Part shown: in pieces, positions 1 to 8,583 of the stretch | Position numbering within the stretch: the first letter of the stretch is position 1 | Layout: every line of letters starts with the position of its first letter | Assembly: GCF_001886955.1 (NCBI RefSeq) | Contig: NZ_CP016804.1 | Location: 1-64,000, forward strand | DNA: 64,000 nucleotides | DNA from: Halodesulfurarchaeum formicicum | Lineage (GTDB): Archaea > Halobacteriota > Halobacteria > Halobacteriales > Halobacteriaceae | Direction of reading: 5' to 3' | Position numbers and translations under genes: made by a program | The notes under the pieces: generated by a model | What the model saw: the letters and a program-made list of their open reading frames with translations, nothing else | What the model was told of the DNA's origin: nothing | Database searches by the model: none

Positions 1-460
1 GTTTATCAGTAAACGAGAATAGTATAGGCTGTTTTCTTTACTGGTTTACGGATACTGTTTTCACATCACCACCATAAATCTTCCCTAGTTCAGTAGCGGG
101 GGACACTCACCCTGTTTCGTCGCTCCACACGAAACGAAGGGGTGGGGGGCTAGGGAGAAATCGCGCCCGATCCCAGTCGTTAAGCCCTCCATATCCTGAA
201 AATATTGTTTTTGCAACTAATCTGCTGTCGAACAATCCGTTTCACCGCCCGCTCAGTCGTCGGTAAACCCGATCGGTTTCGCTCCCGTTCTGATCCGGTG
301 GACCGATACCTTTTTGTCCGTCCCAGATCCGTGATTTCATCTGCATCAACTGGACGGGGAGGTACCTGGTGTGGCCCCTCTAATTGCCCGGAGCGGGGCG
401 CTGCAATGCGTTTCCACCCGGTATCCTCCGCTGTCCCACTCGAACCGGGGGACATGACAC
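1..460. other. Putative replication origin region upstream of orc1
   Basis: This 460-base stretch has no convincing gene. It opens with an AT-rich segment (about 1-90) containing the small palindrome GTTTA-TCAG-TAAAC at 1-14. It then carries an inverted pair of origin-recognition-box (ORB)-like motifs at 109-143 and a second AT-richer segment around 185-235. An AT-rich unwinding region plus ORBs beside an orc1/cdc6 gene is the usual architecture of a haloarchaeal origin. Short open frames here lack family resemblance and haloarchaeal codon habits. Origin function is inferred from layout and motifs only. Confidence 0.7.
109..149. promoter_or_regulatory. Inverted pair of ORB-like elements
   Basis: ACCCTGTTTCGT (109-120) and ACGAAACGAAGGGGT (129-143) form an inverted pair separated by 8 nt. 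The right copy runs into a G-string ending at 149. The core (GAAAC followed by a G-rich tail) matches the Orc1/Cdc6-binding ORB pattern of archaea. The right-hand 15-mer recurs exactly at 30583-30597. Confidence 0.65.
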
Positions 461-1945
461 ATGGAAGAGGAAGGCCACACATCGGAAACACACGGGGCGG
501 AACGAGACTTCGAGGTGGATCTCGACGAGGTCCTCGAAGACGAGTCCGAGACCGATCAGGGACTCTTCGACGATCTCCTCTCGGGCAAACCCATCTTCGA
601 GAACAAGGAGGTCCTCCGTCCCTCCTATACGCCACACGAACTGCCACATCGGACCGACCAGATCAACAAGATGGCGACGATCCTCGTCGCCGCGCTCCGC
701 GGGGAGACGCCCTCGAACATCCTCATCTACGGGAAGACCGGGACCGGGAAGACCGCGAGCGCGAAGTTCGTCAGCCAGGAGCTCGAGGCGACCTCCGAGA
801 AGTACGACGTCCCCTGTCGAGTCGAGTACATCAACTGTGAGGTGACCGACACCCAGTACCGAGTCCTGGCTCAGCTCGCGAACACGTTCATCGAACGCAA
901 CCAGGCCTACGTCGAGGACCGACTGACCGATCTCGAGGACCTCCACGAGCGTGCCCGCGTGGATTCTGCCATCCTGGCGGACTCGAACTACGATTCACTC
1001 GGGGATCTCCAGGCCGAGATCGACCGACTCGAAGCCGATCGGGCCGAGATGGAGCCGGTCCCGATGACCGGGTGGCCAACCGACCGGGTGTACTCGACGT
1101 TCTTCGAGGCCGTGGACTACGTCGAGCGGGTCGCGGTCATCATGCTCGACGAGATCGACAAACTCGTCGAGAAAAGCGGTGACGACGTCCTTTATAATCT
1201 CTCCCGGATGAACTCGGAACTGGAGAACTCACGGGTCTCGATCATCGGCATCTCGAACGATCTGAAGTTTACTGACTTCCTCGACCCGCGAGTCAAGTCC
1301 AGCCTGGGCGAGGAGGAGATCGTCTTCCCGCCCTACGACGCCAACCAACTCCGGGACATTTTGACCCACCGGGCGGACGTCTCCTTCAAGGACGATGCCC
1401 TCTCCGAGGATGTTATTCCCCTCTGTGCGGCGTTTGCCGCTCAGGAGCACGGTGACGCCCGACGTGCCCTCGATCTGCTCCGGACCGCGGGGGAACTCGC
1501 CGAACGCGAACAGGCCGAACAGGTCACCGAGGAACACGTTCGGAAGGCCCAGGACAAGATCGAACTCGATCGGGTCGTCGAGGTCGTCCGGACCCTCCCC
1601 ACGCAGTCGAAACTCGTCCTCTATGCCATCGTCCTCCACGAGAAACACGGGGTGCGGAACATCAACACCGGCGAGGTCTACAACATCTACAAGCGACTTT
1701 GCACCGAAATCGACGCCGACGTGTTGACCCAGCGCCGGGTCACCGATCTCATCAGCGAACTCGACATGCTCGGGATCGTCAACGCGGTCGTGGTGAGCAA
1801 GGGTCGTTACGGCCGGACCAAGGAGATCAGCCTCTCGGTCCCGGTCGACGAGACCGAGACGGTCCTGCAGGCGGACTCACGCATCGGTGACGTGGGGGAT
1901 GTGTCTCCGTTCCTCCAGGCGCGTTTCGATGGCGATCACAACTGA
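461..1945 (+). CDS. orc1: Orc1/Cdc6 replication initiator
   Basis: This 494-residue AAA+ initiator should bind ORB elements and load the MCM helicase. The Walker A motif GKTGTGKT is at residues 91-98. Walker B (VAVIMLDEID) is near 224-233, the sensor 1 strand (IIGISND) near 261-267, and the sensor 2 segment (GDARRALDLL) near 331-340. A C-terminal winged-helix region follows. A charged helical stretch at about 145-200 lies between the first core strands and Walker B. It sits directly downstream of the origin-like region, as origin-linked orc genes do. The ATG at 461 follows a short GTCCC/GGGAC inverted repeat at 433-453, which could take part in autoregulation. The family assignment is certain; which orc paralog this is cannot be told from the sequence. 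Confidence 0.96.
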   Translation: MEEEGHTSETHGAERDFEVDLDEVLEDESETDQGLFDDLLSGKPIFENKEVLRPSYTPHELPHRTDQINKMATILVAALRGETPSNILIYGKTGTGKTASAKFVSQELEATSEKYDVPCRVEYINCEVTDTQYRVLAQLANTFIERNQAYVEDRLTDLEDLHERARVDSAILADSNYDSLGDLQAEIDRLEADRAEMEPVPMTGWPTDRVYSTFFEAVDYVERVAVIMLDEIDKLVEKSGDDVLYNLSRMNSELENSRVSIIGISNDLKFTDFLDPRVKSSLGEEEIVFPPYDANQLRDILTHRADVSFKDDALSEDVIPLCAAFAAQEHGDARRALDLLRTAGELAEREQAEQVTEEHVRKAQDKIELDRVVEVVRTLPTQSKLVLYAIVLHEKHGVRNINTGEVYNIYKRLCTEIDADVLTQRRVTDLISELDMLGIVNAVVVSKGRYGRTKEISLSVPVDETETVLQADSRIGDVGDVSPFLQARFDGDHN

Positions 1946-2075
1946 CCGGCAGCCCCCATTTTCCGGGTCGAGAATTCCGCCAGCATCCGCAGTGAGCCGA
2001 ATTGAGCGACCAGAATTGCTCCGTGAACCGGACAGCCGACGGAGTTATTAGGTTCACGGCACCACCCTTTTATTG

Positions 2076-2453
2076 ATGGTAGCTGGTCCGCTGAGGGACG
2101 TCGACACGCCCGATACCCAGGCCGTGTTCGCCGCCCTCGAGGACAGCGATTGCCGCCGGATCATCGAGCATCTGGACGATCCGCGAACGGCAAAAGAACT
2201 CTCCGAGAACTGCGATCTGCCGCTCTCGACGACCTACCGGAAACTCGACATTCTCACCGAGGCCTCGTTGCTCTCCGAGCGGACCGTGATCCAGTCGGAT
2301 GGACACCACACGACCCAGTACGAGGTCGCCTTCGAACGGGTTCAGATCGGCCTCGACGAGGACCACGACATCGAGGTCGCGATCCAGCGCCAGCCCGAGT
2401 CGACGGACGAACGGCTTGAAACCCTCTGGGCGGAGGTGCGACGCGAAACATGA
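2076..2453 (+). CDS. ArsR-like winged-helix transcriptional regulator
   Basis: This 125-residue protein is almost entirely one winged helix-turn-helix. The HTH is around residues 25-65, with the segment TAKELSENCDLPLSTTYRKL typical of haloarchaeal ArsR/HTH_20-type regulators. No metal-binding cysteine pair is visible, so a metal sensor role is unlikely. The ATG at 2076 was preferred over the TTG one codon earlier; an AT-rich TTATTAGG lies about 28 nt upstream, fitting leaderless transcription. It overlaps the next gene by 4 nt (ATGA), so the two are probably co-transcribed and may act together, as in other haloarchaeal regulator-membrane pairs. The ligand is unknown. Confidence 0.85.
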   Translation: MVAGPLRDVDTPDTQAVFAALEDSDCRRIIEHLDDPRTAKELSENCDLPLSTTYRKLDILTEASLLSERTVIQSDGHHTTQYEVAFERVQIGLDEDHDIEVAIQRQPESTDERLETLWAEVRRET

Positions 2454-2725
2454 TCGACCCGATGGGATTTATCGTCCTCCTGAAAAGCGCCTCGCTGCTG
2501 CTGGGCGGGCTCATCACGTTCTACGCGTTCCGGGCCTACAACCGGACCCAGGCCCGCCCCCTCAAGCTCCTCTCGGTCGGGTTCGGCATCGTCACGCTCG
2601 GGGCCCTGCTGGGTGGGGTCGTCGACACGTTTCTCGTCATGACACGCGAGTGGGCGATCACGGTCGAGAGCGCCCTCGCCGTGATCGGCTTTGGCGTGAT
2701 TCTCTACTCGCTTTACGCTAATTGA
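2450..2725 (+). CDS. Small membrane protein paired with the upstream regulator
   Basis: This 91-residue protein has three predicted membrane helices (about 5-24, 38-60 and 68-88) and only short loops. There are no catalytic motifs. Its start codon overlaps the stop of the winged-helix regulator, so it is translated from the same message. Small three-helix proteins next to ArsR-like regulators recur in haloarchaea. A role as membrane anchor or sensor for the regulator is plausible but unproven. Its 3' end overlaps the convergent signal peptidase gene by 13 nt. Confidence 0.75.
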   Translation: MIDPMGFIVLLKSASLLLGGLITFYAFRAYNRTQARPLKLLSVGFGIVTLGALLGGVVDTFLVMTREWAITVESALAVIGFGVILYSLYAN

Positions 2726-3543
2726 GAACCCGGGCCGATCCCGATTGTGCCGCCAGCGAAGAGGGTGGCCGAGAGCCCCGGTAACGTCAGGTCCGAGGCG
2801 ACGAGTCGAATCCAGCCCACCCAGGGAATCCGGACGACGGCCCGTCCCTTGACCCACTCGGGCTCGACGACGGTACTGATGCCCCTGGTCTGATCGTAGT
2901 AGTCGTTGGTCACCCGGTTGTCCCCCTTCGTGATGAACCCGGCGTGGGGAGCCGGGCAGGCGGCCAGATCCGCACACGAACTGGCGTCGATTACGTCCGG
3001 GTCGGCCCGATCGTACCAGTTCTCGTCGGCTTCGACGTAGAGATGCGCACGATGGATGATCGGTGTCGCGGCGGCCGAACCGGAGGGGCGATAGACGATC
3101 ACGTCACCAGGCCCACCGAACCGGTGGTAATCGTTTTCGGCCCCGGCCGCCGCCGTGACGACGCCCGTGTCTCCGACGGCGAATGCCGGCTCGAACCGGT
3201 TTTCGTCCATCACGAGCACGAGATCGCCCTTCTGGAGGTGTGGCTCCATGCTGTCGCTCTCGACGGCGACCAGCGGTGGCCACACGCCGCTGATCGCAAA
3301 GAGGACGAATCCGACCGCAACCACGATCAGCAAACTGACGACGATCTCTCGCAGGAACTGCACGGTGCTGTGATCTGTCGTCCCGAGCCAGGTAAGCGCC
3401 GCTCGGGGGCTGGAACGTGGATCTGGACGGGTGTCCTGGGACCGACGACGCGTGGGCCCGCGTGTGTGACGGGAATCGGAACGGCCCTCCTCTTCGGGCC
3501 GATCGCCCCACCTGGTCTCTTTTGTCCCCTCGTCACGACCCAT
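2713..3543 (-). CDS. sec11: Signal peptidase I, archaeal Sec11-like (S26B)
   Basis: This membrane serine peptidase removes Sec signal peptides on the outer face of the membrane. With the ATG at 3543 it has 276 residues: a hydrophilic Arg/Asp-rich cytoplasmic tail of about 60 residues, one clear membrane helix (about 66-90), then the catalytic domain. The catalytic Ser is in ESDSMEP (Ser98), the His in PIIHR (His164) and an Asp in TKGDN (Asp208). This Ser-His-Asp arrangement marks the archaeal/ER type rather than the bacterial Ser-Lys type. A second hydrophobic segment near the C-terminus may also insert. The reading frame is open further upstream, but that would overlap the divergent polB promoter, so the shorter start was chosen. 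Confidence 0.88.
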   Translation of the reverse strand: MGRDEGTKETRWGDRPEEEGRSDSRHTRGPTRRRSQDTRPDPRSSPRAALTWLGTTDHSTVQFLREIVVSLLIVVAVGFVLFAISGVWPPLVAVESDSMEPHLQKGDLVLVMDENRFEPAFAVGDTGVVTAAAGAENDYHRFGGPGDVIVYRPSGSAAATPIIHRAHLYVEADENWYDRADPDVIDASSCADLAACPAPHAGFITKGDNRVTNDYYDQTRGISTVVEPEWVKGRAVVRIPWVGWIRLVASDLTLPGLSATLFAGGTIGIGPGSQLA

Positions 3544-3637
3544 GGCCCGATGTACAGTGGTTTGTGGTTTCAACCTTCCCATGCCCACGGCGAGGGCAGT
3601 CGCTATGCTTTTGGGGCAAGTCCCCTTCCTTTGCTGC

Positions 3638-5173
3638 GTGCCGCGTGCGTCGCCCGTCCGGATCGTGAAACAGCTCACCGCGGCCGGCTACAACGCCGAT
3701 CGCGAAGCCGTCACGCTGTTAGCCGGCGCGCCGGACCCGGACCGAGCCGTCGAGGCCCTTCTCGACCAGATCGAGTCCGAGACGGTGACTATCACTGCCG
3801 GGGAGGTACGGGCGGTCCTGAACGGGGCCACCCACCGAACCGACGATACCACCGTTTCGGGTGGAGGGGAAACAAGCACAAATCGATCGAAAGCGGCCGC
3901 GTCCGCAGCTGAAGTAACGGGGGTCGAACAGGCCGATCAGGAAGCGTCAAATCGATCGCCCCGCGACCCGGCTGAACCCATCGTCCACGGGGACATGACC
4001 GGCGAGAGCACTGGAACCGGCGAGTACGAGGACTTCGTGTCCGTGTTTCGGGACCGCTACGAACGGCTTTCGGCCATGCTTCGCGGGCGGGTCAAACACC
4101 GCCCGACCGACGCGCTCGAATCGATGCCCGGGGGCGCTGAGGGCGCGCTCATCGGGCTGGTGACCGACATCCGTTCGACGCGAAACGGGCACTGGCTCGT
4201 CGAACTCGAGGACACGAACGGAACCTTCCCGGCGTTGGTGATGAAAGACCGGGAGTTCGCCTCGGCCGTCGAGGAACTCCTTCTCGACGAAGTCATCGCC
4301 GTCCAGGGAACGCTCTCCGACGATGGCGGGATTCTCTTCGTCGATGACCTCTTTTTCCCCGACGTTCCCCGGACGTTCGAACCCTCGACCGCCGACAGAC
4401 ACGTGCAGGCCGCCCTGGTGAGTGACCTCCACGTCGGGAGCCAGGAGTTCCTCGACGGGGCCTGGGCGGATTTCGCCGACTGGCTGCACTCACCCGCGGC
4501 CGACGCCGTCGAGTACCTGCTGATCGCCGGGGACATGGTCGAGGGCGTGGGGGTCTACCCCGACCAGGACGAGGAACTCGATATTATCGACATCTACGAG
4601 CAGTACGAGGCCTTCTCGGAGCGGCTCAAGGCCGTCCCCGGGGACATGGAGATCGTGATGGTCCCCGGCAACCACGACGCGGTGCGACTGGCCGAACCCC
4701 AGCCGGCTTTCGAGCCCGAACTGCGGAAGATCATGTCAGCTCACGACGCCCATATCTACAGCAATCCCTCGACAGTCACCCTGGAGGGAGTCTCGATCCT
4801 GCTCTATCACGGCGTCTCCCTGGACGAACTCGTCGCGGAGCTCCCCATGCCGGAGGTCAGTTACGACCAGCCGGATCAGGCCATGGCCCAGCTCCTGAAG
4901 AAACGCCACGTCGCCCCGAAGTACGGTGGGAAGAACCGGATCGCCCCGGAGAAACAGGACTATCTCGTCATCGAAGACATCCCGGACGTGGTACACTCGG
5001 GCCACGTTCACAAACTCGGTGTCGGAGCTTACAACGACGTCAGACTGGTGAACTCCGGCTGTTTCCAGGGCCAGACCGCTTTCCAGCGGAGCGTCAACAT
5101 CTCCCCCGACGTGGGGACCGCGCCGATTCTGGATCTGGACACCCTTGAGGTAACCGTGCGGAAGTTCGCCTGA
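3638..5173 (+). CDS. polB: DNA polymerase D small subunit DP1 (3'-5' exonuclease)
   Basis: This is the proofreading subunit of the archaeal replicative polymerase PolD and partners with the large subunit at 52.2 kb. It has 511 residues from the GTG at 3638, chosen because the family N-terminus has the pattern M-P-x-x-x-P-x-R-I-V with a short helical domain after it; the upstream ATG at 3542 would add 32 atypical residues. A variable linker (about 75-130) precedes an OB-fold. The calcineurin-like phosphoesterase domain follows, with SDLH near residue 262, GDMVEG near 300, GNHD near 344 and GHVH near 455. It is divergent from the signal peptidase gene, with about 94 bp between starts. Confidence 0.93.
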   Translation: MPRASPVRIVKQLTAAGYNADREAVTLLAGAPDPDRAVEALLDQIESETVTITAGEVRAVLNGATHRTDDTTVSGGGETSTNRSKAAASAAEVTGVEQADQEASNRSPRDPAEPIVHGDMTGESTGTGEYEDFVSVFRDRYERLSAMLRGRVKHRPTDALESMPGGAEGALIGLVTDIRSTRNGHWLVELEDTNGTFPALVMKDREFASAVEELLLDEVIAVQGTLSDDGGILFVDDLFFPDVPRTFEPSTADRHVQAALVSDLHVGSQEFLDGAWADFADWLHSPAADAVEYLLIAGDMVEGVGVYPDQDEELDIIDIYEQYEAFSERLKAVPGDMEIVMVPGNHDAVRLAEPQPAFEPELRKIMSAHDAHIYSNPSTVTLEGVSILLYHGVSLDELVAELPMPEVSYDQPDQAMAQLLKKRHVAPKYGGKNRIAPEKQDYLVIEDIPDVVHSGHVHKLGVGAYNDVRLVNSGCFQGQTAFQRSVNISPDVGTAPILDLDTLEVTVRKFA

Positions 5174-5293
5174 AGCCCGCGTTTTGTCCTGCGAACGGGG
5201 GCCAATCCGGCGGCACAGGAAGGACACAGTTATGATTACCCATCCGTTACCCCAGCCTATGCACCTCTCTACCACGGCACGGAGGCATCTGGT

Positions 5294-6472
5294 ATGCGGG
5301 TAGTCACCAAGTTTGGCGGGACGAGTCTGGGCAGCGGCGAGCGTATCGACCGGGCCGCGGATTCTATTGCGGAGGTTGCCGAGGCGGGCCACGAGATCGC
5401 AGTCGTCGCGAGTGCGATGGGTGATACGACCGACGAACTCCTCGACGCGATCGAGTTCGAGGCGACTGACCGGGACGAAGCCGAAATCGTCTCGATGGGG
5501 GAACGAACCAGTGTTCGGCTCCTCAAGGCCGCGCTCACCGCCAGAGGGATCGACAGTGTCTTTGTCGAACCCGGCCACCCCGACTGGCCGGTCGTCACGA
5601 ACGAACTGGGCGAGGTCCTCCCCGAGGAGACCCGCCGGCGAGCCCAGGCCCTCTCCAGGAAACTCGGGGACGTCGTCCCGATAATCACGGGATTCCTCGC
5701 GGAGGATCCCGAGGGCAACATGACCACGCTCGGCCGCGGTGGGAGCGACACGACGGCCATCATGCTCGGGCAGTACATGGACGCCGACCAGGTGGTCATC
5801 GTCACCGACGTCGAAGGGGTCATGACCGGGGACCCGAACGTCGTCGAGGGGGCCCAGAACGTCGGGGAGATCACCGTCGACGAACTCCGAAACCTCTCGT
5901 TCCGGGGGGCCGAGGTCGTCGCCCCGAGCGCGCTCAGCTACAAGGACGAGGACCTGACCGTCCGGGTTATTCACTACCAGCACCGGGACATCCTCTCCGG
6001 GGGGACCACGATCGAGGGCAAGTTCGAGCACATGGTCGACATGCGTGAGGAACCACTGGCCTGTCTCACCGTCGCCGGCCGTTCGATTCGAACCAGTCCG
6101 GGGATTCTCCACAAACTCTCGGGGGCGCTCTACGAGGCCGACATCAACGTCGACGCGGTGGCCTCGGGAATGGACTCCATCACGTTCTACGTCGGGGTGG
6201 ACGTCGCTGACACCGCCGAGAACGTCCTCCACGACAAGATCCTCAAGACCAACACCCTCTCCAGTGTCACCGTTACCGAGGACATCGCCGTCATTCGGGT
6301 CCTGGGGACCGAGTTCCCGGATCAACCCGGTGTCGTTCAGGATATCGTCGGCCCGCTGGCCGGAGCTCACATCAACCTGGTCGACGTGATCACGAGTGCC
6401 ACATCCGTTGCGGCCTTCGTCCCCTGGGCGGACCGCGAGAAGGCCCTGGAGATCGTCCAGAACGCGTTTTGA
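5294..6472 (+). CDS. lysC: Aspartate kinase
   Basis: This enzyme phosphorylates aspartate, the first step toward lysine, threonine and methionine. The 392-residue protein begins with the amino acid kinase signature KFGGTS (residues 6-11). The nucleotide-binding segment GRGGSDTTA lies near 148-156. Two ACT domains fill the last 130 residues or so (from about 260), the usual site for feedback control. The ATG at 5294 places the conserved strand MRVVTKFGG at the N-terminus. No other pathway genes are adjacent, so it appears to be a single-gene unit. Confidence 0.94.
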   Translation: MRVVTKFGGTSLGSGERIDRAADSIAEVAEAGHEIAVVASAMGDTTDELLDAIEFEATDRDEAEIVSMGERTSVRLLKAALTARGIDSVFVEPGHPDWPVVTNELGEVLPEETRRRAQALSRKLGDVVPIITGFLAEDPEGNMTTLGRGGSDTTAIMLGQYMDADQVVIVTDVEGVMTGDPNVVEGAQNVGEITVDELRNLSFRGAEVVAPSALSYKDEDLTVRVIHYQHRDILSGGTTIEGKFEHMVDMREEPLACLTVAGRSIRTSPGILHKLSGALYEADINVDAVASGMDSITFYVGVDVADTAENVLHDKILKTNTLSSVTVTEDIAVIRVLGTEFPDQPGVVQDIVGPLAGAHINLVDVITSATSVAAFVPWADREKALEIVQNAF

Positions 6473-6562
6473 ACTCGTGGGACGGTCGTGGGAACGACCG
6501 CCACACCAATGGCTTTTGATCCCCTACGGCCGGTCGTGGACCCGCTACGGGTCCAGTGTCTC

Positions 6563-7507
6563 ATGGAACTCGCATACGGCCCCGTTCCGTCACGTCGACT
6601 CGGACAGAGTCTCGGCATCAACAACGTCCCGCCCACGACCTGCACCTACGCCTGTGTGTACTGTCAGCTCGGTTCGACGACTAACCCCGAGACGGACCGC
6701 CAGGCGTTTTTCGACCCCGCGGAAATCGAGTCGGCGATCGAGGACCGACTCGCGGCGCTCGGGCCCGAGGAGACAGTCGACTACGTCACCTTTGTCCCCG
6801 ACGGGGAGCCGACCCTGGATGCCAACCTTGGCGAGACGATCGACCGATTACAACGCTTTCCCGTGGACGTCGCGGTTATCACCAACGGGTCGCTCCTCCG
6901 GCTGGAATCGGTCCGTGCGGATCTCGCCCGGGCCGACTGGCTCTCGGTCAAGGTCGATGCCGCCGATCACGAGGTCTGGACGCAGGTCGACCGCCCGCAC
7001 GGGGCGGTCGACTTCGAGGCGGTCCGGGACGGCATAGTGCGATTCGCTCGTGACTTCGAGGGCACGTTGACGACCGAAACGATGCTCGTCGCCGGAGTCA
7101 ACGACGGGGCCGCGGTCGAACCAACTGCGGAACTCGTCGGGGAAATCGCCCCAGACACCGCATTCGTGGCTGTCCCCCCCCCCCCCCCCGACGAGGAGTG
7201 GGTGGAGCCACCCGACGAAGCCGAAGTTACCCGGGCCTATCGGACCTTCTCCGAGTACGTCGATGACGTGGAGTATCTGATCGGTGCGGAGGGAGATACT
7301 TTCGCTAGCACGGGCGATCCCCGGACCGACCTGCTGGGCGTGACGGCGGTCCACCCCATGCGGGCCTCCCAGGTGTCGGCCTTGCTGGACCGCGAGGACG
7401 CCGACTGGTCGGTTGTCGAGGACCTCCTCGATGCGGGCGAACTGATCGAACTCGAGTACGACGCGGAAACCTTCTACGTGCGTCCCATCAGCCCCGACCG
7501 GCATTAA
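6563..7507 (+). CDS. Radical SAM protein (COG0731-like) containing a C16 tract
   Basis: A radical SAM enzyme of 314 residues. The cluster-binding motif is C27-x3-C31-x2-C34 within CTYACVYC. The N-terminus MELAYGPVPSRRLGQSLG is the family start, which supports the ATG at 6563 over an upstream in-frame ATG at 6488. A TIM-barrel core follows, with a smaller helical domain after about residue 240. The substrate is not known; relatives are annotated only as Fe-S oxidoreductases. Oddly, codons for residues 204-209 are written as 16 consecutive C residues (7174-7189), giving Val plus five prolines; any single-base slip would break the frame. The 3' end overlaps the convergent permease gene by a few bases. 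Confidence 0.87.
   Translation: MELAYGPVPSRRLGQSLGINNVPPTTCTYACVYCQLGSTTNPETDRQAFFDPAEIESAIEDRLAALGPEETVDYVTFVPDGEPTLDANLGETIDRLQRFPVDVAVITNGSLLRLESVRADLARADWLSVKVDAADHEVWTQVDRPHGAVDFEAVRDGIVRFARDFEGTLTTETMLVAGVNDGAAVEPTAELVGEIAPDTAFVAVPPPPPDEEWVEPPDEAEVTRAYRTFSEYVDDVEYLIGAEGDTFASTGDPRTDLLGVTAVHPMRASQVSALLDREDADWSVVEDLLDAGELIELEYDAETFYVRPISPDRH
7174..7189 (+). repeat. Homopolymeric C16 tract inside the radical SAM gene
   Basis: Sixteen C residues in a row, read as the last base of a Val codon plus five Pro codons. The tract lies about two thirds into the gene and keeps the frame as written. Confidence 0.95.
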
Positions 7508-8025
7508 TTCGGAGCCAGGCGATCGACGACGAACCCCTGACCGACCGAGACGACGATCATTACGGCCCCGAGCACGACGGCAAATTCGACCTCGAAGTAA
7601 TATAGAAAGAGCGGGAGCAGCGGGAGTTTGATCGCCCGGTTGTAGAGGAACACGGCGATCAGCCCGTTTCGCATACCCTCGTCCTGGAAATCCCGAAGCA
7701 GCGCATACCAGGCGTAGACCGGGCCGTGGCTGAGCAACCCGCCGAGGGCAGCGAGTAGATAGCCCACCCAGCCCGATTCGGCACCGACGTACCGAGCGAC
7801 GACCTGTGGTCCGAGGGCGTACTTGCTCAGTCCGACGAGGACAGTTACCCCGACCAGCACCGGGGCGATCCGGCCGAGGATGGCCAGACTCTGATCGAGT
7901 GCCGCCCGTGTCCCGGCGGGGTCGAAGCTGAAACTGAAAAGATAGAGCAAGCCAACGGCGATGAGGGCGTAGATCCCACTGGGCCGGGCCGAGGCCGCTC
8001 CGGGGTTCCTGGCTGAATCGGTCAC
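7504..8025 (-). CDS. Half-size membrane permease, C-terminal partner
   Basis: This 173-residue integral membrane protein has about five hydrophobic helices. A conserved-looking segment LSHGPVYAWYALLRDFQ resembles repeat elements of UPF0718/ArsP-type permeases. The GTG start at 8025 overlaps the TGA of the upstream gene (GTGA), so the two are translationally coupled. Together they probably form one transporter from two half-length chains. The substrate is unknown. A longer open frame extends upstream but runs through the neighbour in another frame and is not supported. Confidence 0.7.
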   Translation of the reverse strand: MTDSARNPGAASARPSGIYALIAVGLLYLFSFSFDPAGTRAALDQSLAILGRIAPVLVGVTVLVGLSKYALGPQVVARYVGAESGWVGYLLAALGGLLSHGPVYAWYALLRDFQDEGMRNGLIAVFLYNRAIKLPLLPLFLYYFEVEFAVVLGAVMIVVSVGQGFVVDRLAPN

Positions 8026-8456
8026 GCGAAACCCCCCACGAGTCGAACGGTTACGATGGCCACCAGAATCGCGCTCAGGGCGCTCGTCGCGTTCCGAACC
8101 AGTGCGAAGCGGCGACCCAACAACGCCGCCTCCGCGGGGAGCTGAACGAGGCCGACGGTGACCCAGGCGACGAGGAAAGCGGTAACGGCCTCGAGTCGAA
8201 CACCGTCTGACAGTAGCTCCCCGCCGATGACGTAACTCGTCACGGCGTTCCCCGTCGAGAGACTCCCCGAAACGGTGCCGAGGAGCATATCGAGCCCACC
8301 GGACCCGGTGAAGACTGCCTGAAGCTGCGCCGGCGAGACGAACGTCCGGAACAGTCCCAACAGGAAAACGACGCTGAGAATGATCGGAAGGGCCTTTCCC
8401 ATCCCCCGCACCGCCCCAGCCATCGCGGCTTTGAGCCCGTCTTCTCGCTCCGCCAT
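8022..8456 (-). CDS. Half-size membrane permease, N-terminal partner
   Basis: A 144-residue membrane protein with four to five hydrophobic segments and the segment GSLSTGNAVTSYVIGGELL. This aligns loosely by eye with the LSHGPVYAWY region of the downstream half, suggesting the two are duplicated halves of a UPF0718-like permease. Its stop overlaps the start of that gene, so they form a two-gene operon. The ATG at 8456 gives a short amphipathic N-terminus before the first helix. The transported compound cannot be read from the sequence. Confidence 0.7.
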   Translation of the reverse strand: MAEREDGLKAAMAGAVRGMGKALPIILSVVFLLGLFRTFVSPAQLQAVFTGSGGLDMLLGTVSGSLSTGNAVTSYVIGGELLSDGVRLEAVTAFLVAWVTVGLVQLPAEAALLGRRFALVRNATSALSAILVAIVTVRLVGGFA

Positions 8457-8583
8457 CGACCGGGAGTGTGACGGCCAGCAAGTTCGACATTTCGGTGCGA
8501 GCCCGATATCTCGAGGATCGCTATCCTTTTTCGGCTTCCAGCACGAGCCCGTCCATGGCTTGCAGTGACAGGGCGGACCGGGG

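Noticed and set aside
4736-6370. A 544-codon open frame on the minus strand
   Set aside because: It is antisense to polB and aspartate kinase and has no recognisable protein motif.
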